Shown here: in pieces, positions 1-5,425 of the stretch
How positions within the stretch are numbered: position 1 is the stretch's first letter
Layout of the letters: every line of letters starts with the position of its first letter
DNA from: an uncultured Rickettsiales bacterium
Lineage (GTDB): Bacteria; Pseudomonadota; Alphaproteobacteria; Rickettsiales; UBA1997
DNA: 6,832 bases
Assembly (NCBI GenBank): GCA_951801155.1
Contig: CATOLK010000063.1
Span: forward strand, 1-6,832
Direction of reading: 5' to 3'
Translations under genes and position numbers: made by a program
The notes under the pieces: generated by a model
Seen by the model: the letters and a program-made list of their open reading frames with translations, nothing else
Databases searched by the model: none
Told to the model about the DNA's origin: nothing

Positions 1-177
1 GCTTTTCAAGAAAAAATGGAAAAAGCAAAAGATTTCTTAGAAGAAGTTACAAGAAATGGGGATTATGTTAATAAAATGAAATGCAAAATGTGTATAGATG
101 AGTTAAACAGATTGGGAATGGCTATAGGTATAGAGAATGTTAAAGCTAAAACTCAAAATAATAGATATTTTGTATAG
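1..177 (+). CDS. C-terminal end of a duplicated cysteine-rich helical protein, copy 1 (partial)
   Basis: This is the last 58 codons of a gene whose beginning lies before the window; frame 1 is open from base 1 to a TAG at 175-177. The visible protein starts AFQEKMEKAKDF and runs through a CxxC pair (KCKMC, residues 28-31 of the visible part) to IGIEN. It then ends in a short private tail, KAKTQNNRYFV. It aligns without gaps to codons 66 onward of the gene at 354-839 and to codons 83 onward of the gene at 950-1333. Its sequence is a mosaic: DYVNKMKCKMC matches copy 3, while LG.AIGIEN matches copy 2. The tail has no cysteine, unlike copy 2. I do not recognise the family and assign no function. 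Whether this copy has a signal peptide cannot be seen. Confidence is high that it is a real gene end, because protein-level conservation extends across the alignment. Confidence 0.85.
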   Translation, partial: AFQEKMEKAKDFLEEVTRNGDYVNKMKCKMCIDELNRLGMAIGIENVKAKTQNNRYFV

Positions 178-292
178 AATAGTTATTTAATATTTCAAAG
201 CATATTACTGCGGTTTTAATTTTGCTTTTGCTATTGTTTTTTGTTAATTTATTTCTAATTAATAATGATATTAAATATTTTTTAAAAATCAT

Positions 293-320
293 TTGCTTTT
301 TAAAATTTTTCATATATTAT
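293..320 (+). promoter_or_regulatory. Candidate promoter for the copy 2 gene
   Basis: TTGCTT at 293-298 and TATTAT at 315-320 are separated by 16 bp. This would start transcription about 25 nt before the ATG at 354. Both boxes are imperfect and the background is almost pure A/T, so chance matches are likely. The call rests mostly on position, between the end of copy 1 and the start of copy 2. Confidence 0.35.
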
Positions 321-340
321 ATATTCTATATAGAAATTAT

Positions 341-346
341 AAAAGG
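341..346 (+). promoter_or_regulatory. Ribosome binding site that fixes the copy 2 start
   Basis: AAAAGG lies 7 nt before the ATG at 354. It is one of only two clear Shine-Dalgarno-like sequences in the window, and it decides in favour of the ATG at 354 over the in-frame TTG at 222. Confidence 0.7.
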
Positions 347-353
347 AAATACA

Positions 354-839
354 ATGACAGAAACAAAAAAATACTCAAAAGAAACCAACAAAGGCTATGC
401 TGGAATGCTTGGTTGTTTTAGTTATATGATGGAAACATGTAACAGAACAGATGAAAAAGATGTAGTAGCAAAAAGACAAGAAAGAGAAAATAAATTAAAA
501 CAAGCTCACAATAATATGGGTCCAAAAGGAAAAGAAATGGTGGAATGTGCTTTTCAAGAAAAAATGGAAAAAGCAAAAGACTTTTTAGAAGAAGTTACAA
601 GAAATGGGGATCATGTTAATAAAATGAAATGTGAAATGTGTATAGATGAGCTAAATAGATTGGGAATAGCTATAGGTATTGAGAATTTAGAAAAAAATAA
701 TTCAAAAAATAATTTCAATGAATCTTCTGAAAATTCTGAAAAAACAAAAAACAGCAGTTCAATAGAAAGTCTCAGTGAAGCTGCAAGTGAAATGGAAAAT
801 GTAAATTGTTATTGCAATACCTGCTGTTTAATAGCATAA
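354..839 (+). CDS. Unrecognised cysteine-rich helical protein, copy 2, with a CaaX-like C-terminal tail
   Basis: The protein has 161 residues from the ATG at 354. The frame is open further upstream to a TTG at 222, but that extension is only low-complexity hydrophobic AT-rich sequence. The Shine-Dalgarno and the start of homology to copy 3 (KKYSKET) both support 354. The core, residues 5-112, is mostly helical and charged, with cysteines at 21, 29, 65, 93 and 96, the last two forming CxxC. No signal peptide or membrane segment is present. Residues 113-150 are a Ser/Asn/Glu-rich linker absent from the other copies. The end carries cysteines at 152, 154, 157 and 158 and finishes CLIA, which fits a CaaX box (Cys, two aliphatics, Ala). 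In eukaryotic small GTPases a flexible linker followed by such a tail directs prenylation, often with palmitoylation of nearby cysteines. Its use here is inference. Family and function are unknown; a secreted host-directed protein is one possibility. Confidence 0.8.
   Translation: MTETKKYSKETNKGYAGMLGCFSYMMETCNRTDEKDVVAKRQERENKLKQAHNNMGPKGKEMVECAFQEKMEKAKDFLEEVTRNGDHVNKMKCEMCIDELNRLGIAIGIENLEKNNSKNNFNESSENSEKTKNSSSIESLSEAASEMENVNCYCNTCCLIA
414..611 (+). repeat. 198-nt block identical between copies 2 and 3 (first occurrence)
   Basis: Read base by base, 414-611 equals 1061-1258 with no mismatch, third codon positions included. It encodes the middle of the core from the cysteine at residue 21 to the start of the GD(H/Y)V segment. 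Differences begin immediately on both sides (T413 against C1060, C612 against T1259). This pattern fits a very recent duplication or gene conversion. The part overlapping copy 1 differs from it at only two silent positions (33 and 36) over about 60 nt. Confidence 0.95.
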
Positions 840-865
840 ATAATATAAATTTTTATATTTATCCT

Positions 866-900
866 AATAACAATATTTCTTTTTAGGAAATATTGTTATT
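866..900 (+). terminator. Hairpin after copy 2, probable transcription terminator
   Basis: A perfect 14-bp inverted repeat, arms 866-879 and 887-900, encloses a 7-nt loop (TTTTTAG). It begins 27 nt after the copy 2 stop codon. The stem contains only two G-C pairs and is followed by GTATAATATATTTTT rather than a clean T run. It is therefore a plausible but not classical Rho-independent terminator. It might instead be a processing or stability hairpin between copies 2 and 3. Confidence 0.5.
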
Positions 901-949
901 GTATAATATATTTTTAATATATTAATTATATAAAAATTTATATAAATTT

Positions 950-1333
950 ATGAAAAAACTAATTTTATTTTTTTTATGTTTTTTAATTTTTAGTGAAGCT
1001 TTTGCTTCCTCGAAAAAATATTCAAAAGAAACTGATAGAGGCTATGCCGGAATGCTTGGCTGTTTTAGTTATATGATGGAAACATGTAACAGAACAGATG
1101 AAAAAGATGTAGTAGCAAAAAGACAAGAAAGAGAAAATAAATTAAAACAAGCTCACAATAATATGGGTCCAAAAGGAAAAGAAATGGTGGAATGTGCTTT
1201 TCAAGAAAAAATGGAAAAAGCAAAAGACTTTTTAGAAGAAGTTACAAGAAATGGGGATTATGTTAATAAAATGAAATGTAAAATGTGTATAGATGAATTA
1301 AATAGATTAAAGGTAGTTATAGGTATAAAATAA
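950..1333 (+). CDS. Unrecognised cysteine-rich helical protein, copy 3, exported through Sec
   Basis: The protein has 127 residues. Residues 1-19 form a textbook Sec signal peptide: basic MKK, a hydrophobic run (LILFFLCFLIF), and an AFA motif with signal peptidase I cleavage expected between A19 and S20. The mature part begins KKYSKETDRGYAGMLG and carries the family core with cysteines at 38, 46, 82, 110 and 113 (CxxC at the end). It stops soon after the core (VVIGIK), without the linker and cysteine tail of copy 2. The even spacing of core cysteines between copies suggests structural disulfides or metal binding; disulfides would fit a periplasmic or secreted protein. There is no Shine-Dalgarno before the ATG at 950. 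The signal peptide supports this start because upstream sequence is short and AT-only. The family is not recognised. A small secreted or periplasmic role is inference from the signal alone. Confidence 0.85.
   Translation: MKKLILFFLCFLIFSEAFASSKKYSKETDRGYAGMLGCFSYMMETCNRTDEKDVVAKRQERENKLKQAHNNMGPKGKEMVECAFQEKMEKAKDFLEEVTRNGDYVNKMKCKMCIDELNRLKVVIGIK
1061..1258 (+). repeat. 198-nt block identical between copies 2 and 3 (second occurrence)
   Basis: This is the partner of 414-611. The block ends where codon differences begin (Y here, H in copy 2). The flanking 5' part codes a signal peptide here and a plain cytosolic-type N-terminus in copy 2, so only the core is shared. Confidence 0.95.
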
Positions 1334-1619
1334 TAAATTAAAAATGGTTTATTTTAATATTGAATGGATTATATATTTTTATCAGCTTTTTATGTAATAT
1401 AAATACTAAAAAAAACTTTAATTTAATAATAGAGGTGTTTAGTAATTATTATGATGAAAACTATACTTTTTCGTTGAATATTTAAGCCTTGCGGTGTGTT
1501 GCTGTAGAGAAAATTTTTTTGTTTTAAACTAGGTAGATTTATAAACAAGCAATAAATTTATTGACTTTTTTATTTTTATAATATATAATACATTTAATTA
1601 AATAATTAAACAGAAAAAT
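1334..1619 (+). other. 286-nt non-coding gap with an unassigned less AT-rich patch
   Basis: No credible reading frame is present. Most of the gap is plain A/T. The exception is 1485-1508, which starts AGCCTTGCGG and is clearly richer in G and C than its surroundings. It is followed by a run of seven T at 1514-1520. Weak AT pairing is possible at 1424-1430 with 1445-1451. A small RNA with a U-tract end would fit, and the AGCCT...GCGG wording faintly recalls the 3' end of 6S RNA. I could not find a matching closing 5' strand, so no RNA family is assigned. The end of the gap holds the promoter at 1561-1589. Confidence 0.3.
1561..1589 (+). promoter_or_regulatory. Sigma70-type promoter for the 326-residue protein and probably radA
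   Basis: TTGACT at 1561-1566 (five of six consensus bases) and a perfect TATAAT at 1584-1589 are separated by exactly 17 bp. Transcription would start near 1596, giving a leader of about 24 nt before the ATG at 1620. It is the best promoter match in the window. The next gene, radA, begins 5 nt after this gene ends, so both are likely on one transcript. Confidence 0.7.
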
Positions 1620-2600
1620 ATGGAAGATCTAAAAAAAAATGTAAAAGCTTTAAAGAATATTGAAACAGCGGATTCTAAACATAAATCATCTCCAGATAAT
1701 GATCAAGAAGAAGAAGTTGATTTTAAAGAAATTACAGCGGAGGAGATTGATAAATTAAAAACAGAGTCGCAGATGATTAAAAATGAGATAAATGAAATAT
1801 TAACTCCTGAATTTAGTGAGGATTTATCTAATTTGTTGGTTGAAGTTTATTCTGAATTAGACTTATCTCAAGATGAAATAGAAAAACAAAATCAAATAAC
1901 AGAAAATGCTATATTGGAAAGTGAAATAAGTGATGAGGAAAAAGAAAAAATATTGAGTGTAAAAAATGAAGTAGATGAAAAAATACAAAACAGAAAAAAT
2001 GATTTAATAGGAAAAGGTGAAGAAAAATTAACTGCTGAAGAAAAGAAAGAATTGGAAACTATAAATAAATATGAAAAATTACAGCAATTACAAAAAAAAC
2101 AAAAAGAAATTGAAGAGCAAATTGGTAATAGTGTTGGAAAAACAGAAATTGATCAAAAAAAATTGGACGAATTAAAAAAATTAAATGAAGAGGAAAAAGG
2201 TGAAGCTAATGTAAAAGTAAAAGAATGTTTAGCTCCACAGGCAGGTTTGATTGCTGTAGGTCCTTTAGTTGCATTAATCGGAATACCTCCTTTTAGTTTG
2301 ATAGGTTTGTTAGCTATAATGAAAGTTTTACCTATGTTTCCAAAAAAGAAAATGGAACAAACAGCTAATAAAGAGATAAGTAACAATGAAGAACAAAAAC
2401 CAGATGAATCAAAAAAAACAGCATTCGGAACAGCAACACCACAAGAACCAAAAAAAACAGCATTCGGAAATGCAAAACCACAAGAACCAAAAAAAATAGC
2501 ATTCGGAAATGCAAAACCTGAAGGAGAACATATACAACGATGGCAGAGCAAAAATAGTGGGCAAAATAACAGTGTTCCCACGGGAGGTATACAATTTTAA
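1620..2600 (+). CDS. Unrecognised coiled-coil membrane protein with FG-containing C-terminal repeats
   Basis: The protein has 326 residues and three visible parts. Residues 1-200 are very rich in Glu and Lys, with long predicted helices, strongest as coiled coil around 135-195 (repeated KKELE, LQKKQKEIEEQ patterns). Residues 203-240 are the only hydrophobic part: two short apolar stretches joined by GIPPF and closed by PKKK, suggesting a membrane hairpin or one long membrane helix. Residues 265-303 are three 13-residue repeats of the form KK(T/I)AFG(T/N)A(T/K)P(Q/E). The tail is polar and ends GGIQF. There is no signal peptide at the N-terminus. The ATG at 1620 lacks a Shine-Dalgarno but sits just behind a strong promoter. 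radA follows after 5 nt. The layout resembles host-interacting membrane proteins of intracellular bacteria, but that is analogy only; a structural or scaffold role inside the cell is equally possible. Confidence 0.8.
   Translation: MEDLKKNVKALKNIETADSKHKSSPDNDQEEEVDFKEITAEEIDKLKTESQMIKNEINEILTPEFSEDLSNLLVEVYSELDLSQDEIEKQNQITENAILESEISDEEKEKILSVKNEVDEKIQNRKNDLIGKGEEKLTAEEKKELETINKYEKLQQLQKKQKEIEEQIGNSVGKTEIDQKKLDELKKLNEEEKGEANVKVKECLAPQAGLIAVGPLVALIGIPPFSLIGLLAIMKVLPMFPKKKMEQTANKEISNNEEQKPDESKKTAFGTATPQEPKKTAFGNAKPQEPKKIAFGNAKPEGEHIQRWQSKNSGQNNSVPTGGIQF
2412..2528 (+). repeat. Three tandem 39-nt repeats inside the coiled-coil membrane protein gene
   Basis: The units are 2412-2450, 2451-2489 and 2490-2528, contiguous and in frame, each coding 13 residues beginning KK(T/I)AFG. 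Units 1 and 2 both end PQEP; unit 3 diverges at its end (PEGE). The codon just before (KPDES) looks like the worn end of an earlier unit. The unit length is a multiple of three, so copy number can change without breaking the gene. Confidence 0.93.
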
Positions 2601-2605
2601 AAAAT

Positions 2606-3985
2606 ATGCCAAAAAGTATTTTTATTTGCCAAAACTGCGGAGCAATTCATACGAAATGGAGTGGAAAGTGCAATGAGTGCGGTGAATGGAATACTATAAC
2701 AGAAGAAAGAGAAGAAGGCGGTTTAATAACAAATAATACAGATATTTCAAAAACTTTAACTAGTGGTAAAGATATAGTTTTTGAAAATCTGGATAAAGAA
2801 ATAACAGAAACTCCAAGATATGATACTGGTATAAATGAATTAAACAGGGTTTTGGGCGGTGGTCTTGTAACTGGATCAGTTGTTTTAATAGGTGGGGATC
2901 CGGGTATTGGTAAATCAACTTTATTATTGCAAACTCTCTGTAGTCTTGTTAATTTAGGGTTAAATGCTTTATATATATCTGGAGAGGAGTCGGTTAATCA
3001 AGTAAAAATAAGAGCTCAAAGATTACAATTAAGTAAAACAAATTTGAAAGTTGCATCAGCAACATGTATAAATGATATAATAAAAGCATTATTAAAAGAA
3101 CAACCGCAAATAGTTGTAATAGATTCAATACAAACTATTTTTAATCCAGAAATAACTTCAGCTGCTGGCACAGTTTCACAAGTCAGAATATGCGGTGGAG
3201 AATTAATTAATATTGCAAAGACAAAAAATATTATAATGTTAATTGTCAGTCATGTAAATAAAGATGGACAAATAGCTGGTCCAAAAGTTCTTGAACATAT
3301 GGTTGATACAGTACTGTATTTTGAAGGAGATAAAGATTATCAATTTAGAATTTTAAGAAGTATAAAAAATAGGTTTGGTGCGGCTAATGAAATTGGTATT
3401 TTTGAAATGCATGATACTGGGCTTTATGAAATTTCAAATCCATCTCAATTATTTCTTTCTTCGAGGGATGATTTGGTTAGTGGTTCGGTTGTATTTGGTG
3501 GAATCGAAGGAACAAGACCTTTATTGGCAGAAATTCAAGCTTTAATAGCACCATCTTATATGCCAAGTCCTAGAAGAGCAGTTGTTGGTTGGGATCAAAA
3601 TAGATTATCGATGCTAATAGCAGTTTTAAGTACAAGATTTGGTACGAATTTATATGATAAGGAAGTATATTTAAATATAGTTGGTGGTTTAAAAATAAAT
3701 GAACCAGCAGCAGATTTGGCTGTTGCTACAGCTTTAATTTCTGCCTATAAGGATATAGCAATCCCTAGAGATTGGGTATTTATGGGAGAGATAGGACTTT
3801 CTGGTGAAATTAGAATGGTATCGCAAATAGAGTATAGGCTTAAAGAAGCAGAGAAATTAGGTTTTAAACGTGCTATAGTTTCTAGTGGTTTAAATAAACT
3901 GAAAGCATTTAAAAAGGATAAATTTAAATTAGAGATAATAACCGTTAGCCATGTAAGGGATTTAGCAATATTTTTTAAAAAATAA
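2606..3985 (+). CDS. radA: DNA repair protein RadA
   Basis: RadA is a RecA-like ATPase of the cytosol that drives branch migration of recombination intermediates and helps repair stalled forks. The 459 residues match the family's usual length, and all landmarks are present. An N-terminal zinc finger has cysteines 8, 11, 22 and 25. Walker A is GGDPGIGKST (96-105), Walker B is IVVIDSIQT (169-177), and the RadA signature KNRFG is at 254-258. A C-terminal Lon-like domain runs from about 285 to the end, with YLNIVGGLKI and EPAADLAVATAL; it lacks a Lon protease active site, as expected. The RRAVVGWD and EPAADLAVA wording is typical of alphaproteobacteria as I know the family. The start is fixed by the zinc finger. 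The gene lies 5 nt after the coiled-coil protein and has no Shine-Dalgarno, so co-transcription with that gene is likely. Nothing looks truncated or altered. Confidence 0.97.
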   Translation: MPKSIFICQNCGAIHTKWSGKCNECGEWNTITEEREEGGLITNNTDISKTLTSGKDIVFENLDKEITETPRYDTGINELNRVLGGGLVTGSVVLIGGDPGIGKSTLLLQTLCSLVNLGLNALYISGEESVNQVKIRAQRLQLSKTNLKVASATCINDIIKALLKEQPQIVVIDSIQTIFNPEITSAAGTVSQVRICGGELINIAKTKNIIMLIVSHVNKDGQIAGPKVLEHMVDTVLYFEGDKDYQFRILRSIKNRFGAANEIGIFEMHDTGLYEISNPSQLFLSSRDDLVSGSVVFGGIEGTRPLLAEIQALIAPSYMPSPRRAVVGWDQNRLSMLIAVLSTRFGTNLYDKEVYLNIVGGLKINEPAADLAVATALISAYKDIAIPRDWVFMGEIGLSGEIRMVSQIEYRLKEAEKLGFKRAIVSSGLNKLKAFKKDKFKLEIITVSHVRDLAIFFKK

Positions 3986-4055
3986 TAATAAATATACTTG
4001 AAAATTAAAATTTAATATTTACTTTACTATCAAAACATTAATACTAAAAAATAAT

Positions 4056-4436
4056 ATGGAAAATATATTTTTTACAAAAGAACACTATTGGGTTAGTATT
4101 GATAACGATATAGTTACAATAGGACTTACAAATTTTGTATTGGATAATATGAACATAATAAATTATATTGAATTGCCAACTATAGGGAATGTTTATAATA
4201 AAACAGAACTAATTGGTGAAATAAATTATGATGATGGCAAAACTTTTGAGTTGTATTCAATATTTAATGGTGAAATATTGGATATAAATGACTCTTTATC
4301 TGATAATTACGAACAATTGTTTAGTAATGATAAGAGTAGTAATTGGTTATATAGAATGTATTTAAGTTCTAGAGATGAATTGGAGGATGAATTAATTTCT
4401 GAAGATGATTATGAAGAATATCTCGGGGAAATTTAA
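4056..4436 (+). CDS. GcvH-like (biotinyl/lipoyl fold) protein with a non-standard lipoyl site
   Basis: The 126 residues align over their whole length with glycine cleavage H protein. FTKEHYWVSI matches the family's KEHEW start; TIGLTNFVLDNM and YIELPTIGNVY match the next segments; NGEILDINDSLSDNYEQLF and NWLYRMYLSSRDELEDELISEDDYEEYL match the end. GcvH normally carries lipoate on the lysine of an ESVKA motif and shuttles aminomethyl groups. Here the matching stretch is EINYDDGKTFELYS. It is one residue longer, ESVKA is absent, and the nearest lysine (K62) is one position off when aligned from the C-terminal side. It may be a lipoyl carrier with a shifted lysine or a GcvH-fold protein with another role, so I give no symbol. 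Its stop codon abuts the start of the radical SAM gene, so the two probably act or at least are made together. No other glycine-cleavage gene is visible. Confidence 0.8.
   Translation: MENIFFTKEHYWVSIDNDIVTIGLTNFVLDNMNIINYIELPTIGNVYNKTELIGEINYDDGKTFELYSIFNGEILDINDSLSDNYEQLFSNDKSSNWLYRMYLSSRDELEDELISEDDYEEYLGEI
4425..4430 (+). promoter_or_regulatory. Ribosome binding site for the radical SAM gene, inside the GcvH-like gene
   Basis: GGGGAA, within the last codons of the GcvH-like gene, lies 6 nt before the ATG at 4437. It supports this start and independent or coupled re-initiation at the TAAATG junction. Most other genes here lack such a site. Confidence 0.55.
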
Positions 4437-5150
4437 ATGCTAAAAATTGCTGATATAACAAAATTTACTTTACAAGACTATCCAAACCATACGGCTTGGG
4501 GGATTTGGATAGAAAATTGTAATATGCGATGTAAATATTGTCATAATGCTGAATTTGTGAATGTAAAAAGTAACTCTGAATATTTTTCAGAAGAACAAAT
4601 TTTAAATTTTTTACAAAAAAGAATAGGACTTTTTGATGGAGTTGTATTTTCTGGTGGTGAATGTACTCTCTCAAAAGATTTAGAATTACTTATTAAAAAA
4701 GTTAAAGATTTAGGTTTTAAAGTAAAAATAGATACTAATGGATTAAATTTTGATATAGTAAACAATCTTGTTAAAAATAGCTTAGTTGATTATATTGCAC
4801 TAGATTTTAAGGCTCCAAAAATTAAGTTTGAATTTGTAACTCAAATAGATAATAAATTCTATGATATTTTTGAAAAAACACTGAAATATTTAATAGAAAG
4901 TAATAATCAAAATTTGATTGATCTAGAAATAAGAACTACGGTTCATACTGATTTACTAGAGGAATACGATATTAATAATATTATTGATATTTTGGATAAT
5001 TTAAATTATAAACAAATTTATTATATTCAAAATTTTAGAAATGATAGTAAAGAAATTTTAACTAATTTAGGTAATCAAAGTCGTTTATTGGATAAAAATA
5101 TGATTAAAAATCCCAAAACTTTTAAAGTAGATTATAGAAATTTTTTTTAA
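4437..5150 (+). CDS. nrdG: Radical SAM activase, anaerobic ribonucleoside-triphosphate reductase activating protein type
   Basis: The 237-residue protein is a radical SAM enzyme. Cysteines 28, 32 and 35 (CNMRCKYC) bind the 4Fe-4S cluster that cleaves S-adenosylmethionine, SGGE at 72-75 is the SAM-binding motif, and KIDTNG (97-102) and LDFKAP (122-127) are the later strand motifs. The opening IADITKFTLQDYP and the whole layout match the longer NrdG2-type family, which is annotated as putting the glycyl radical on the class III ribonucleotide reductase NrdD under anaerobic conditions. No nrdD is visible, so the true partner is open. QueE, another small radical SAM family, is less likely because of the N-terminal wording. 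The gene starts on the base after the stop codon of the GcvH-like gene, so they form a tight pair. The symbol is by family resemblance; the substrate is inferred. Confidence 0.85.
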   Translation: MLKIADITKFTLQDYPNHTAWGIWIENCNMRCKYCHNAEFVNVKSNSEYFSEEQILNFLQKRIGLFDGVVFSGGECTLSKDLELLIKKVKDLGFKVKIDTNGLNFDIVNNLVKNSLVDYIALDFKAPKIKFEFVTQIDNKFYDIFEKTLKYLIESNNQNLIDLEIRTTVHTDLLEEYDINNIIDILDNLNYKQIYYIQNFRNDSKEILTNLGNQSRLLDKNMIKNPKTFKVDYRNFF

Positions 5151-5425
5151 TTAATAATTTTAATTGAATTAACTTTAATTTTTTTTTAAAATATTGAAGG
5201 AATTATGTTAGTTTTGATTTTGTTTTTAATATATTTTTTATAGCTAAATACTAATGAATAAAAATTAAGAATTAATATTAAATATTAGACCTTTTACATA
5301 AAACTATATTTAAATATCAATAATATTTGAATATTTTTAAATTTATTTATTTTTATGATTATTTACAACTAACTTGAAAAAAATATTTTTAAATATAATT
5401 TAATATAAAATAATAAAATCAAAAT
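5151..5425 (+). other. 275-nt AT-rich gap before murD
   Basis: The sequence is almost wholly A and T and contains no credible gene. It holds the first copy of the 36-nt repeat (5327-5362). It also has a TTGAAA at 5374-5379 and a TATAAT at 5394-5399, placed where a murD promoter would be. Their spacing of 14 bp is too short for a normal sigma70 promoter, so that pair is not called. No convincing terminator follows the radical SAM gene. Confidence 0.4.
5327..5362 (+). repeat. 36-nt direct repeat, copy upstream of murD
   Basis: The 36 bases starting TTGAATATTTTTAAA and ending TTATGATTAT recur without mismatch at 6785-6820. Similarity continues a few bases leftwards (AATATT) if one T is allowed as an insertion, and stops at once on the right. 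Although it is AT-rich, an exact match of this length is very unlikely by chance. Confidence 0.9.

Noticed and set aside
197..230. Possible terminator after copy 1 (AAAGCA pairing with TGCTTT)
   Set aside because: There are only 6 bp around a loop of more than 20 nt and no strong T run placed correctly, so it is not convincing.
222..353. In-frame TTG start that would add 44 hydrophobic residues to copy 2
   Set aside because: The stretch is low-complexity AT-rich sequence with no homology to the other copies, no Shine-Dalgarno and no signal cleavage motif. The ATG at 354 has a good ribosome binding site and begins next to the conserved core.
2412..2528. CRISPR-like repeat array
   Set aside because: The 39-nt units are directly contiguous with no spacers, stay in frame and code a protein repeat.
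2153..2612. Open frames on the reverse strand under the coiled-coil membrane protein gene, with repeated FFGSCGFAFPNA-type units
   Set aside because: They are the antisense image of the 39-nt repeats and the Lys/Glu-rich frame, with Phe/Ser/Cys-rich composition and no ribosome binding site. The forward frame has the promoter and a sensible domain layout.
3998..4026. Promoter for the GcvH-like gene (TTGAAA at 3998)
   Set aside because: No acceptable -10 box occurs 16-18 bp downstream; the best is ACTTTA. A promoter may exist in this 70-nt gap, but the sequence does not show it.
4465..4765. Reverse-strand open frames under the radical SAM gene
   Set aside because: They lie wholly inside a well-conserved enzyme gene and show no family features or start signals.
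5196..5243. Twelve-codon hydrophobic mini-frame (ATG at 5205) with GAAGGA just before it
   Set aside because: GAAGGA ends only 3 nt before the ATG, too close for normal initiation. The peptide (MLVLILFLIYFL) is what AT-rich sequence gives by chance, and no conserved feature supports it.
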